From DATBAX01 sp963762965 (lineage in GTDB: Bacteria > Acidobacteriota > Terriglobia > Terriglobales > Acidobacteriaceae), in assembly GCA_963762965.1 (NCBI GenBank), contig CAVXME010000004.1, forward strand, positions 1-64,000: 64,000 bases of DNA, written 5' to 3'. Below are positions 8,280 to 16,622 of the stretch, piece after piece; position 1 is the first letter of the stretch; every line of letters begins with the position of its first letter. The notes under the pieces were generated by a model, which saw only the letters and a list, made by a program, of their open reading frames with translations, did not search any database and was not told the DNA's origin. The position numbers and the translations under genes are program-made.

Positions 8280-11008
8280 ATGGCAACTCAGACTCTCCCC
8301 GAAATAGAAACCGTGAAGAAACCAGCCATCAAGTACGTGTATTCGTTTGGCGGCGGCAAGGCCGACGGCAACGGCAAGATGAAAGACGACCTCGGCGGCA
8401 AAGGCGCCGGCCTGGCCGAGATGACAAACGCCGGCCTCCCCGTGCCTCCAGGATTCACCATTCAGACGGAGGCTTGTCGCGAATACATGCGGCATGGCGG
8501 GGTATCGAAGGAAGTCGATCGCGAAACCGAGGTCGCCCTCCGCAAGCTTGAAAAGCTCCAGGGACAGAAGCTTGGCAAGGGCGACAATCCGCTGCTGGTA
8601 AGCGTGCGATCAGGCGCGAAGTTCTCGATGCCCGGCATGATGGACACCATCCTTAATCTCGGCTTAAACGATCAGAGCGTGGAAGCGCTGGCGAAGCTCA
8701 CAAATAACCCACGCTTTGCCTACGATTCCTATCGCCGCTTGATTCAGATGTTCGGCAGCGTGGTGCTGGAAGTTCCGAAGCATGCTTTCGAAGCCGTATT
8801 CGATGCCAAGAAGAAGAACAAAAAAGCCAAACTCGACACCGATCTCGATGCCAAAGCACTGAAGGAAGTCATCGAAGAATACAAGAAGGTGGTCAAGAAG
8901 CACGCCAAGATTGATTTTCCGCAAGACCCGCAACAACAGCTGGTCATGGCACGCGACGCCGTGTTCCGTTCGTGGATGAACGACCGCGCCAAGCATTATC
9001 GCCGCATGAACAATATTTCCGAGGAACTCGGAACCGCGGTGAACGTGCAAGCCATGGTGTTCGGCAATCTCGGCGATACCAGCGGCACGGGCGTGGGTTT
9101 CACCCGTAATCCTGCCAATGGCGCCAAAGAATTCTACGGTGAGTTTCTAATGAACGCGCAGGGCGAAGACGTGGTCGCCGGAATCCGCACCCCGGTTCCG
9201 ATTCTTGAATTGCAAAAGATCCAGCCCAAGGTGTACGACCAACTGCGTGAAATCACCACGCGCCTGGAAAAACACTACCGCGATTTGCAGGACTTCGAAT
9301 TCACTATCCAAGATGGCAAGCTCTACATGCTGCAAACCCGCAATGGAAAGCGCACCGGCATTGCAGCGGTGGCAGTGGCAATCCAAATGGTGGAGGAAGG
9401 TCTGATTACGAAAGAAGAAGCAATCTTTCGTGTCGACCCCAATCAGCTTTACGACTTCCTGGTGCCGCGATTGGACGAAAAGAGCACCAAAGTCGAAGTG
9501 CTGGCTACCGGTTTGCCGGCGTCCCCTGGCGCTGCGGTGGGGCAGATTGTTTTCACAGCGGATGAAGCCGTCGAGAAAGCCGGCCATGATAAGAAGAACC
9601 CGGTGATTCTGGTTCGGGCGGAAACAACGCCGGAAGACATTCACGGCATGGAAGTCGCAGCCGGCATTCTCACTTCACGCGGCGGCATGACGAGTCACGC
9701 CGCCGTGGTCACGCGCGGCATGGGCAAATGTTGCGTCGCTGGCGCCGGCGATATCCGTGTGGATGAAAAAACTCGCCAGATGTTCGCCAAGGGACAGACC
9801 TTCAAAGCCGGTGACTGGATTTCACTCGACGGTACGACCGGCCGTGTCATCAAAGGCAAGCTGAATACCTTGCCGCCGAAGGCTGACGATCCGCAGTTGT
9901 TGAAGTTCATGGCATGGTCGGAGCCGTTCCGCACGATCGGGGTTCGTGCGAATGCCGACATCCCGCGCGATGCCATCCAGGCCAGAGCATTCGGCGCCGA
10001 AGGCATCGGCCTCTGTCGCACCGAACACATGTTCTTCGGCGAAGAAAAGTTGCCGCACATGCGGGCCATGATTCTCGCCGAAAACGAAAAAGATCGTCGC
10101 GCCGCGCTGAAAAAGCTACTGCCTTTGCAGCGCAAGGATTTCGACGGCGTCTTCCGCGCAATGGACGGATTCCCGGTCACCATCCGCACCCTTGATCCGC
10201 CGTTGCACGAGTTCCTTCCCCGGCGCGAGGACTTGATGGTGGAGATCGCCGTCCTCGAAGCCACCAAGCCGAAATCGCCGAAACTCAAAGGCCTCAAGAA
10301 ACTGCTACAAAGAGTGGAAGAACTGCACGAGTTCAACCCGATGCTAGGACATCGTGGCTGCCGGTTGGGAATCACTTATCCCGAGATCACCGAGATGCAG
10401 GCTCGCGCCATCTTCGAAGCAGCCGTGGCTGTATCGAAAGCCGGCATCAAGGTGAAACCCGAAGTGATGATCCCGCTGATTGCTACAGTGAAGGAAATGG
10501 CGAATCAGGCGGCGATCGTCAATCGCGTTGCCCAGGAAGTCTTCAAGGAAAAAGGCAAGAAGATCGACTATCTGGTTGGCACCATGATCGAGTTACCGCG
10601 GGCAGCATTGGTGGCGGATGAAATTGCGAAAGAAGCCCAATTCTTCTCGTTTGGCACCAACGATCTCACCCAAACCACTTTCGGTTTCTCTCGCGATGAC
10701 GTGAATAAGATTCTGCCTACCTATATTGCGGAAGGAATTCTCAAGCAGGATCCGTTTGCGGTTCTTGATCGCGAGGGCGTCGGGCAGTTAGTGAAATGGC
10801 CACCGAGCGCGGCCGCAAGACCCGTCCAGATCTCAAAGTCGGAATCTGCGGCGAGCACGGCGGCGAACCTTCGTCAGTCGAGTTCTGCTATCAGACGGGA
10901 TTGAATTACGTTTCCTGCTCGCCGTTCCGCGTGCTAACTGCACGGCTGGCGGCGGCGCAGGCAGCGGCGGCTGATAAGTTGAAAGTCGAGGGCGGAAGGA
11001 CCAAATGA
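8280..11008 (+). CDS. ppdK: Pyruvate, phosphate dikinase, frameshifted near the C-terminus
   Basis: PPDK interconverts pyruvate + ATP + phosphate and phosphoenolpyruvate + AMP + diphosphate. The nucleotide-binding start (VYSFGGGKADG, GGKGAGLAEM), the phospho-histidine loop GGMTSHAAVVTRGMG and the PEP-domain motifs (GLCRTEHMFF, MLGHRGCRLGI, FFSFGTNDLTQTTFGFSRDD) are all present. The frame that starts at 8280 loses homology after GVGQLVK (about 10793) and stops at 10904. The true C-terminus, MATERGRKTRPDLKVGICGE with the catalytic Cys at 10847-10849, is in the next frame and ends at 11008. One missing A in the AAA at 10794-10796 explains this exactly. Coordinates cover both frames. Without the repair the protein would lack its catalytic Cys. 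Confidence 0.9.
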
Positions 11009-11010
11009 TT

Positions 11011-11085
11011 AACCGCCGAGGACGCTGAGTTACGCAGAGGAACAAGAGTAAGATCTCTCTGGGTAACTCGGTGTTCTCGGCGGTT
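11011..11085. repeat. Short interspersed inverted repeat after ppdK
   Basis: AACCGCCGAGGACGCTGAGTTACGCAGAGG on the left is mirrored by GGTAACTCGGTGTTCTCGGCGGTT on the right, giving a 75-bp imperfect hairpin. The style (rule-like CCGAGG/GCTGAG words) is that of small dispersed repeats. It sits between convergent genes and could act as a weak transcription barrier, though there is no clear U-run. Confidence 0.6.
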
Positions 11086-11093
11086 TTCTGTTC

Positions 11094-11687
11094 TTACTGC
11101 ACTTTCTGTAGTCGAGCAATCAGCTTCTGGGCAAGGTTCTCTTCGGATTCAGACCACAACAACCGTGCGCTTGCGCCCGAGTTCTTCTCTATCTTATTGG
11201 TGAAATCGACAAGCTTGGCAACATTGGTTCGCACTCTGTGTTCGGCCTCTTCGGTAAGCTGCACTTCTTCTTGAAGGAAAGGTGCGTCCAGTCCCAAATC
11301 CACCTGAATGTGGCCATCCTGTTCGTATGTTCCACCGTCAAACTCCAGCGCGTGTACACGAAATGTCACTCGCGATGGTTGCAGAATCCAATGCCGCCCG
11401 TTTTCGGCGAACATCCAGAGGTCCCAATACGCCTCGAAGACATAGGCATAATCCTCATGCAGTAAATCGGAGGCGATGAGCACTGCTTGTTCGGGAGGAA
11501 TTCCGGGGACATAGCGCTGTTCGAGGATCGTAGATTCGTCCCAGGAAACAGGATGAAGCGCAATATAGCTGATTCCGGGCTGCTGGCTCGAAAAAGGGAA
11601 CTGACGCATCACTGCCAGGGCATGGGGCAGCATGTCTTCGACGTCGAAGCTAGGAAACCAGAGACTCAGATAAAGAGGGTCAGGCAT
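11094..11687 (-). CDS. Conserved hypothetical protein (197 aa)
   Basis: A soluble acidic protein without signal peptide or membrane helix. It begins MPDPLYLSLWFPSF and contains a Trp/Tyr-rich centre (VFEAYWDLWMFAENGRHWIL) and a helical Lys/Glu-rich C-terminus. Codon use matches the neighbours and the frame is uninterrupted over 594 bp. I do not recognise a domain. It may be a lineage-specific conserved protein. It converges with ppdK. Confidence 0.7.
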   Translation of the reverse strand: MPDPLYLSLWFPSFDVEDMLPHALAVMRQFPFSSQQPGISYIALHPVSWDESTILEQRYVPGIPPEQAVLIASDLLHEDYAYVFEAYWDLWMFAENGRHWILQPSRVTFRVHALEFDGGTYEQDGHIQVDLGLDAPFLQEEVQLTEEAEHRVRTNVAKLVDFTNKIEKNSGASARLLWSESEENLAQKLIARLQKVQ

Positions 11688-11843
11688 GAAGGCTGTGGCA
11701 TCGCCGCTGGCAGCGGTGTTCTTTTATTGTAAACGTGACGCGTTTTGAAAACGAGGTCCGGGGCTTTTCCGGGACGGTTTTTGACAGCAGGAATAGCGCG
11801 CTGTTACCATCGAAAGGTTCGCAAGACTCCCGCCAAAATCGCA

Positions 11844-11921
11844 GTCCCCGTCGTCTAGCCTGGCCTAGGACATCGCCCTTTCACGGCGGTAACACGGGTT
11901 CAAATCCCGTCGGGGACGCCA
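11844..11921 (+). tRNA. tRNA-Glu (anticodon TTC)
   Basis: A complete cloverleaf. Acceptor arm GTCCCCG pairs with CGGGGAC. The anticodon stem CGCC/GGCG encloses the loop CTTTCAC with anticodon TTC. The T-arm ACGGG-TTCAAAT-CCCGT is perfect. Discriminator G is at 11918 and the 3' CCA is encoded (11919-11921). The sequence matches the bacterial tRNA-Glu consensus. It stands alone between two genes on the opposite strand. Confidence 0.95.
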
Positions 11922-12240
11922 AGCTTGTCAACCACTTGCGGAATTGCCGGTTTTGGCGCGCTACGGTTTAGTACTGGATCACTCCACGATGGGCATTGCG
12001 CTTCTCTTCCGATACAGCTTCATCGTAGAAATTCATCGTGATGGGTACCAGGCATGCCGCAACAAGCCGTGCACTACTTTCGGCTTGTTGTTGTTCTGGC
12101 GTAGCACGGCTTGACGTGATGCTGCATGACCCGACTCCTCCCGCACGGCTGCTTGCCTCTCCTCTTCGTGCTGGCGAAGACGTAGTCGCTGTCTTGGGCA
12201 CAAGGAGTTTCCGGACACGAAGCCAGCAATTCGCAGGAAG
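11922..12240. other. Intergenic region without a convincing gene
   Basis: About 320 bp between tRNA-Glu and the SDR gene. Several short frames cross it on both strands (for example a minus-strand frame ending NFYDEAVSEEKRNAHRGVIQ near 11971-12036). None has a good ribosome-binding site, family resemblance or consistent codon use. It could hold the decayed 3' remains of a minus-strand gene. Confidence 0.4.
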
Positions 12241-13734
12241 TCACCTGTGTGATGTGTGAGCTTCGGACACCGCTCGGACGGCGATAGCACGAAGCATTCC
12301 GGCAAAAATCCAGCAGTGGACAGGATACAGCGCGTGCCAATAGAAAAGACCACCCAAGCCCGCCGGGTCGAAAATGGCGGTCTGGCGGATATCGGACGCT
12401 GGGGAGTTTGGCAGTGAATCGATCGGCTCAACGTTGAATTGGAGCCAAGCGCGTCCCGGCACTTTCATTTCCGCCACCAGTCTCAGACGGCGATCGGGCT
12501 CGAACGCTTCTACTCGCCAGAAATCCAGTGCATCCCCCACGGCCAGCGTCTGAGCGTTCCGACGCCCACGCCTCATTCCGACGCCCCCTACTAGAAGATC
12601 CAGAAAACCGCGCAACCACCACAGAAAACCCGCAAAGTACCAGCCCTGTGTTCCTCCAATCTGCCTGATGGGAGCAAAGGCCGCTGCCGGTGTCAGCGAG
12701 ACGCGTAGAGTACGCGAGTCTACGAGCCGCGTTCCGAAGCGCACGCCGCCCCACGACCGGCTCTTTCCGGAAGAGGAGAGAGCGTCAGACCAAGACGTCT
12801 CGGCGAACTCGAGATTCTCATTTTGTAATGCCCTTTCGATCGCATCCTTCAAACCCCTCGGCCTGATAGCGAACACCGTTAGCGCTGAGTGGTTCCGGAC
12901 GAGTGTGGGGTTGCGCATGCTATCGACCAGCTTGCGTCCGATGCGAGCGTAGATAGGCGTGACCAGGCCTAACCACAAACTGGAGAGGCGCGGTGTTAAG
13001 ACTGGAACTGGAATCATCCATCGGCGGAGGCCGCACTGCCGCGCATACTCCTGCATGATTTCGCCATAGCTCACCTGGTCGGTGCCGCCAATCTCGAATA
13101 CCGCTGTTTCCCCGACCGGAAGTTCAAGTGCCTGCAAGAGATATGCGATCACGTCTTCGACTGCAATGGGCTGAGCCTTCACGCCCACCCAGCGTGGGCA
13201 AATCATCACCGGCAGGCGCTGAACCAGTGCGCGAATCATTTCAAAGGAGAGGCTTCCGGAGCCGATCACGATCGAGGCACGGAACTCAAGGAGGGGGACT
13301 CCTGAGGAACGCAAAATGTCGGCTACTTCCTGCCGGCTGCGCAAATGAGCTGACAGCGATTGTCCCTCTGCACCCAGCCCGCCTAAATAGATAATGCGGC
13401 GCACACCTGCCTGGCACGCGGATGCAGCAAAATTGCGCGCTGCTTGACGGTCCTCCTCCTCGAACTTACCCGAGGAACCCATCGAGTGAACCAGGTAGTA
13501 CGCTGTGTGCACTCCGGCCATGGCCGGTGGGAGGGAAGCCGGGTCGAGGCAATCGCCCATCACCACTTCGGTGGTGGCAGCGACACGCGGCCCCAGAAAT
13601 TCAGGGTGTCTGGCCAGACATCGAACCGGCCAACCGGCCTTCTCAAGGCCCTTGAGGAGACGTCCTCCGATGTAGCCGGTGGCCCCAGTGAGCAGGACTA
13701 GCGGTCGGCCAGTGGAATCAAATGAGGATGCCAA
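12241..13734 (-). CDS. NAD(P)-binding SDR protein fused to DUF2867
   Basis: A 497-residue two-domain protein. The N-terminal half is an atypical short-chain dehydrogenase with the nucleotide motif LTGATGYIGGRLL (about residues 15-27) and RIIYLGGLG. The C-terminal ~170 residues match the DUF2867 (SRPBCC-like, lipid/hydrophobe-binding fold) region. The start is a TTG, set by the need to keep the Rossmann motif at the N-terminus. It is the last gene of the minus-strand arm of the CarH island, 45 bp after the DUF1295 gene. Proteins of this architecture occur in LitR/CarH-controlled lipid clusters of other bacteria, but the reaction is not established. Confidence 0.82.
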   Translation of the reverse strand: MASSFDSTGRPLVLLTGATGYIGGRLLKGLEKAGWPVRCLARHPEFLGPRVAATTEVVMGDCLDPASLPPAMAGVHTAYYLVHSMGSSGKFEEEDRQAARNFAASACQAGVRRIIYLGGLGAEGQSLSAHLRSRQEVADILRSSGVPLLEFRASIVIGSGSLSFEMIRALVQRLPVMICPRWVGVKAQPIAVEDVIAYLLQALELPVGETAVFEIGGTDQVSYGEIMQEYARQCGLRRWMIPVPVLTPRLSSLWLGLVTPIYARIGRKLVDSMRNPTLVRNHSALTVFAIRPRGLKDAIERALQNENLEFAETSWSDALSSSGKSRSWGGVRFGTRLVDSRTLRVSLTPAAAFAPIRQIGGTQGWYFAGFLWWLRGFLDLLVGGVGMRRGRRNAQTLAVGDALDFWRVEAFEPDRRLRLVAEMKVPGRAWLQFNVEPIDSLPNSPASDIRQTAIFDPAGLGGLFYWHALYPVHCWIFAGMLRAIAVRAVSEAHTSHR

Positions 13735-13779
13735 TGTCAGGATCCACCTCGTGAACGCAAGCGATCAGTCGGAACCGAA

Positions 13780-14547
13780 TCATTTCTTTGGAAACCAAGG
13801 AAGAAACACGTTTGTTCTTCTTTTGTACTCTGCGAAGTCAGGATTCTCCGCCATCTTCCGTTCAAGCATTGGAATCCCGGAAACCTTCAGGATCAGGACG
13901 GTGATGGTGATGGGTCCGACAATACCCAACCAACCGCCCGGAACGCCGGCTGCCAGCAGCCAAATACCCCACCACTGGACGACCTCTCCAAAATAATTGG
14001 GGTGTCGGGTGTACTGCCACAGCCCGCTTTGCAGTATCTTGCCCCGATTGAGAGGATCACTTGCGAACCTTGCAAGCTCTGCGTCCCCCACCGATTCGAA
14101 AAGGAACCCAAAGAGCCAAACGCAAACGCCCATGACTTCAAGCAAGCCGAACGTGCCTCCGGATCTGCGATTAATTAGCAGCACCGGCAATGCGACGAGG
14201 AACAGTAGCGCGCCCTGCAAGAGGTACACCTGCGCATACGAGCGAGCATAGAACCACTTGCCCCATTCCCGTCTCCATGCCATATAGCGAAAATCTTCCG
14301 GCTTGCCACGATGGCGGGCATGGATGTGCCATGCCAGACGCAGGCCCCAAATGCTCACCAGGATGCCTGCTAGTACACCTCGCAATCCCGATCTACCAGC
14401 CAGGAAGAAAGATGTCCACGCTAGAAGGACGAAGCCCAGCCCCCATGCCACGTCGGCGACATCGTTTCTCCTCTTGATCAACGAGACCAGGAACCACAGG
14501 GTCATGTATCCCCAAAGCACGACCCCCAATGTCGAGTAATAGCTCAT
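13780..14547 (-). CDS. DUF1295 family membrane protein (steroid-5-alpha-reductase-like)
   Basis: A 255-residue polytopic membrane protein with about six hydrophobic helices. The C-terminal signature LQSGLWQYTRHPNYFGEVVQ then WWGIWL is that of DUF1295 and of isoprenylcysteine-methyltransferase/steroid-reductase-type enzymes. NADPH-dependent double-bond reduction of a lipid is the usual guess. The start MSYYSTLGVVL at 14547 overlaps the stop of the upstream DUF2177 gene by ATGA. An open frame extends further upstream but only as an antisense-like reading of DUF2177. Its place in a fatty-acid modification operon supports a lipid substrate. Confidence 0.88.
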   Translation of the reverse strand: MSYYSTLGVVLWGYMTLWFLVSLIKRRNDVADVAWGLGFVLLAWTSFFLAGRSGLRGVLAGILVSIWGLRLAWHIHARHRGKPEDFRYMAWRREWGKWFYARSYAQVYLLQGALLFLVALPVLLINRRSGGTFGLLEVMGVCVWLFGFLFESVGDAELARFASDPLNRGKILQSGLWQYTRHPNYFGEVVQWWGIWLLAAGVPGGWLGIVGPITITVLILKVSGIPMLERKMAENPDFAEYKRRTNVFLPWFPKK

Positions 14548-14942
14548 AGGCCGAGCTTGCGCGCGATGATGTAGGTTCCAATCGATACGGAACCTGCCAA
14601 TACCGTGCCCCAAATCAAATCCACCACCGTCAGCGCAAGTGGCCAATCCTTGAGCGTGGCCAGATTGGTGAGATCGTAAGTCGCGTAGGTGATGAGGCCG
14701 AAAAGTGCCCCGAGCAGGAGTGCACGCACCCAGGAATCTTTTTCGACAGCGGGAGCAATGACGAAAACCACCAGGCCCGCCAGGAAGAGGAGGTAAAAGA
14801 GGATGGCGGCTGCCCAATTGACCTTGGGCGCCATCAAAAATCCGATCTGTTTCGTGTAGAAGTTCTTGGCTGCTACGCCGAGCCAGACCATATCCAAGCC
14901 AAAGAAAATCGGCAGGGCAATGCAATACAGTTTTAGAAACAT
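14544..14942 (-). CDS. DUF2177 family membrane protein
   Basis: A 132-residue protein of four predicted transmembrane helices. The segments LPIFFGLDMVWLGVAAKNFY and LFGLITYATYDLTNLATLKD are the conserved DUF2177 blocks. No biochemical function is known. The family is commonly found beside cyclopropane-synthase-type methyltransferases and LitR/CarH regulators, as it is here. The start is taken as the ATG of MFLKLYC; another ATG lies four codons upstream. The 3' end overlaps the DUF1295 gene by 4 bp. Confidence 0.85.
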   Translation of the reverse strand: MFLKLYCIALPIFFGLDMVWLGVAAKNFYTKQIGFLMAPKVNWAAAILFYLLFLAGLVVFVIAPAVEKDSWVRALLLGALFGLITYATYDLTNLATLKDWPLALTVVDLIWGTVLAGSVSIGTYIIARKLGL

Positions 14943-14946
14943 AGCT

Positions 14947-15450
14947 TCACCCATTCACTTTGATGGTTGCAACTGCGTCACGCAATCCGTAGGAGGACGC
15001 GACTTGCCGAAGCGCTCTGGACAGCACGATGTACAGGAGAAAAATCGCCGGCGGGCCAGACAGCAGCCACGCCAAAATTGCGTGTACTTCCGCCAGCCAT
15101 AGCCTGGAGATGGCATGGGGCAGGTCGGCGCGCACCATGGCCAAAATCTGCGTTAGAGACAGCGGCAGAGGCGCAACCCGAAACAGCTTCTCCCCCATCC
15201 GGATGAAGGGCACCAGCATGAACAACTGCAAGGGATAGATCAGGTAGTTCACTAACTGGATGGCAGGCAGATTCAACTGGAAAATCAAGGCTGCGACCGC
15301 ACACAGAATGGTGGTTGAACCGAGCACCGGAAAGATGCCCAGCACAATCCCAAATGCCAGGCTCAAGGCAATCTTCTCTGGCGTGATCCCCTGGGTAAGA
15401 AGGGTGACGATGGGCGCAACCACCCGGCGATGAAAGAACCCGTGTTTCAT
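14947..15450 (-). CDS. DUF2062 domain membrane protein
   Basis: A 167-residue protein. It contains the DUF2062 pattern GITPEKIALSLAFGIVLGIFP then TTILCAVAA, followed by hydrophobic helices, and ends five bases before the DUF2177 start. The ATG of MKHGFFHRR is preferred because GGCGAGG lies about 8 bp upstream; an in-frame ATG nine codons earlier is possible. DUF2062 proteins have no proven activity but are often near glycosyltransferases or lipid genes. It is the second gene of the carH-led operon. Confidence 0.8.
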   Translation of the reverse strand: MKHGFFHRRVVAPIVTLLTQGITPEKIALSLAFGIVLGIFPVLGSTTILCAVAALIFQLNLPAIQLVNYLIYPLQLFMLVPFIRMGEKLFRVAPLPLSLTQILAMVRADLPHAISRLWLAEVHAILAWLLSGPPAIFLLYIVLSRALRQVASSYGLRDAVATIKVNG

Positions 15451-15515
15451 TATGCCGGCCTCGCCGCCACTGTCCATTACGATTCCCGCCCGCGTTTGGA
15501 TTGCCTTGGCCGTAG

Positions 15516-16433
15516 CTAGAACCTTGCTCCGCGCGCGGTCAGTTGGCGTTCCAGCGCGGCGAAATCCTCTACTACCAGCCAGCGAGATCCCGCGGTTGCC
15601 TGGTCCAGGTGCAGCGCTGGAGAGCCGCCTAGCCACAGAGCGGCGGCCCGCGGCGCCTTGCGGGCGATGTAATCGAGATGGTCCAGCACTTCGGAATTGG
15701 GCGTGGATGAAAGGCTGAGCAAAACCACGTCAGCTTCACTCTTTCGAGCCGCCAGCACGATGTCCGCCGCCGGCAAATCCGTTCCCAGATAAATGGCTCC
15801 CAGCCCCCCCGCCGCGGCCAGCATCGCAGCAGTTAGAGTGGGGAACGCGTGGCGTTCATTGGTCGGTGTGGCCAGCAAAATCCGGGCCGGAGGATTCGAC
15901 GGAGAATAGGTTCGCACCAGCGAGGCCAGCACGCCGGTGAGCAGATTGGTCAGCATGTGCTCCTGCGCGATACTGCATTTGCCTTCATGCCAGCGCTCCC
16001 CGACCGTCCGCATTAAGGGTAGCGCGGCTTGATGAACGAAGTTCCTCGGACTGCCCAGGGTCGCCGCCAGTCGGTTAATTTCACGGTCGGTCGCGGCGTA
16101 GTCGAAGCGGTCGAGGGCGTGCAAAACCGGCGCCAGCAGGGCCTCTGCATCGGTCCGGTGCGAAGCGGATTGTCCGGCTGCGATGGCAGAGCTTTTCTCC
16201 AGCAGTTCCCGCAACTGCCGGTCACCGAGCGCGGCCACTTGCCCGATGGAGTGTCCCTGTTCGACTGCCCTCCGCAGCAGGATCAACTTCTGGATCTGTT
16301 CCTCGGAGTAAAGACGTCCTCGGGCAGCCCGCTTGGGAATGACGGTCCGGTAGCGGCGCTCCCAGGCGCGCAGCGTGTCCAGAGGAATCCCGGTGAGTTT
16401 AGCCACCGCACTGATCGGGTAGGAGGTCGCCAT
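15516..16433 (-). CDS. CarH/LitR-type MerR regulator with B12-binding photosensor domain
   Basis: A 305-residue regulator. Residues 5-70 form a MerR winged helix (YPISAVAKLTGIPLDTLRAW). The rest is a B12-binding module: a helical part carries Trp148 and Glu158-His159 in the W-x9-EH motif that marks adenosylcobalamin photoreceptors of the CarH/LitR group, and the Rossmann part carries Glu193-x-His195, matching the E/D-x-H of the cobalamin axial-ligand motif. The usual Gly two residues later is Pro198. In known cases the protein represses in the dark and is released when light breaks the Co-C bond. The gene is divergent from the desaturase operon across a shared promoter and heads its own operon, so autoregulation is likely. 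Confidence 0.88.
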   Translation of the reverse strand: MATSYPISAVAKLTGIPLDTLRAWERRYRTVIPKRAARGRLYSEEQIQKLILLRRAVEQGHSIGQVAALGDRQLRELLEKSSAIAAGQSASHRTDAEALLAPVLHALDRFDYAATDREINRLAATLGSPRNFVHQAALPLMRTVGERWHEGKCSIAQEHMLTNLLTGVLASLVRTYSPSNPPARILLATPTNERHAFPTLTAAMLAAAGGLGAIYLGTDLPAADIVLAARKSEADVVLLSLSSTPNSEVLDHLDYIARKAPRAAALWLGGSPALHLDQATAGSRWLVVEDFAALERQLTARGARF

Positions 16434-16441
16434 GGGAAAGC

Positions 16442-16471
16442 ATCCTATCAGACCCGCTCATTGTTTGTCAA
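16442..16471 (-). promoter_or_regulatory. Predicted carH-side promoter
   Basis: Read on the minus strand: -35 TTGACA at 16471-16466, an 18-bp spacer and -10 TAGGAT at 16447-16442. The expected transcript start would fall within a few bases of the carH ATG at 16433, so the mRNA may be nearly leaderless. The -35 box is embedded in TTGACAAAC, one of three related boxes in this gap. Confidence 0.55.
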
Positions 16472-16501
16472 AGAAATGTCCTGGACAAATGCTTGACAAA
16501 T
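16466..16501. promoter_or_regulatory. Candidate CarH operator: three GACAAA boxes
   Basis: Between the divergent operons are TTGACAAAC on the minus strand (16471-16463), TGGACAAAT on the plus strand (16482-16490) and TTGACAAAT on the plus strand (16493-16501). The two plus copies are exactly 11 bp apart, one helical turn, and the last covers the plus -35 box. Operators of 11-bp direct repeats overlapping the -35 element are what is described for CarH tetramers. The fit in spacing, position and neighbour is strong, but binding is inferred. Confidence 0.6.
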
Positions 16502-16521
16502 ACGTTGCGGATTGATACAAC
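16493..16521 (+). promoter_or_regulatory. Predicted desaturase-operon promoter
   Basis: A perfect -35 TTGACA at 16493-16498, a 17-bp spacer and -10 TACAAC at 16516-16521 (four of six consensus bases). This leaves a leader of about 95 bases before the GTG start at 16623. The -35 lies inside the candidate CarH boxes, so a bound repressor would block RNA polymerase. Confidence 0.6.
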
Positions 16522-16622
16522 AAATCAGGAAGCAATCCGAGGACCTGCCGGAGCGCGTACTGGCAAGAGAAAAGGTTCTCGAACCCAAGTCAGAAGTCAG
16601 AGGTAAAAGCCAGGAATTCTGT

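Noticed and set aside
10785..10800. Programmed -1 ribosomal frameshift in ppdK
   Set aside because: The site GTG-AAA-TGG does not form an X-XXY-YYZ slippery heptamer, no pseudoknot is obvious, and ppdK is not known to use recoding. Indel or error is simpler.
11735..11971. Plus-strand frame of 78 codons
   Set aside because: It runs straight through tRNA-Glu and has no coding signature.
12668..12952. Plus-strand frames inside the SDR-DUF2867 gene
   Set aside because: Antisense shadows; the minus-strand protein has clear SDR and DUF2867 regions.
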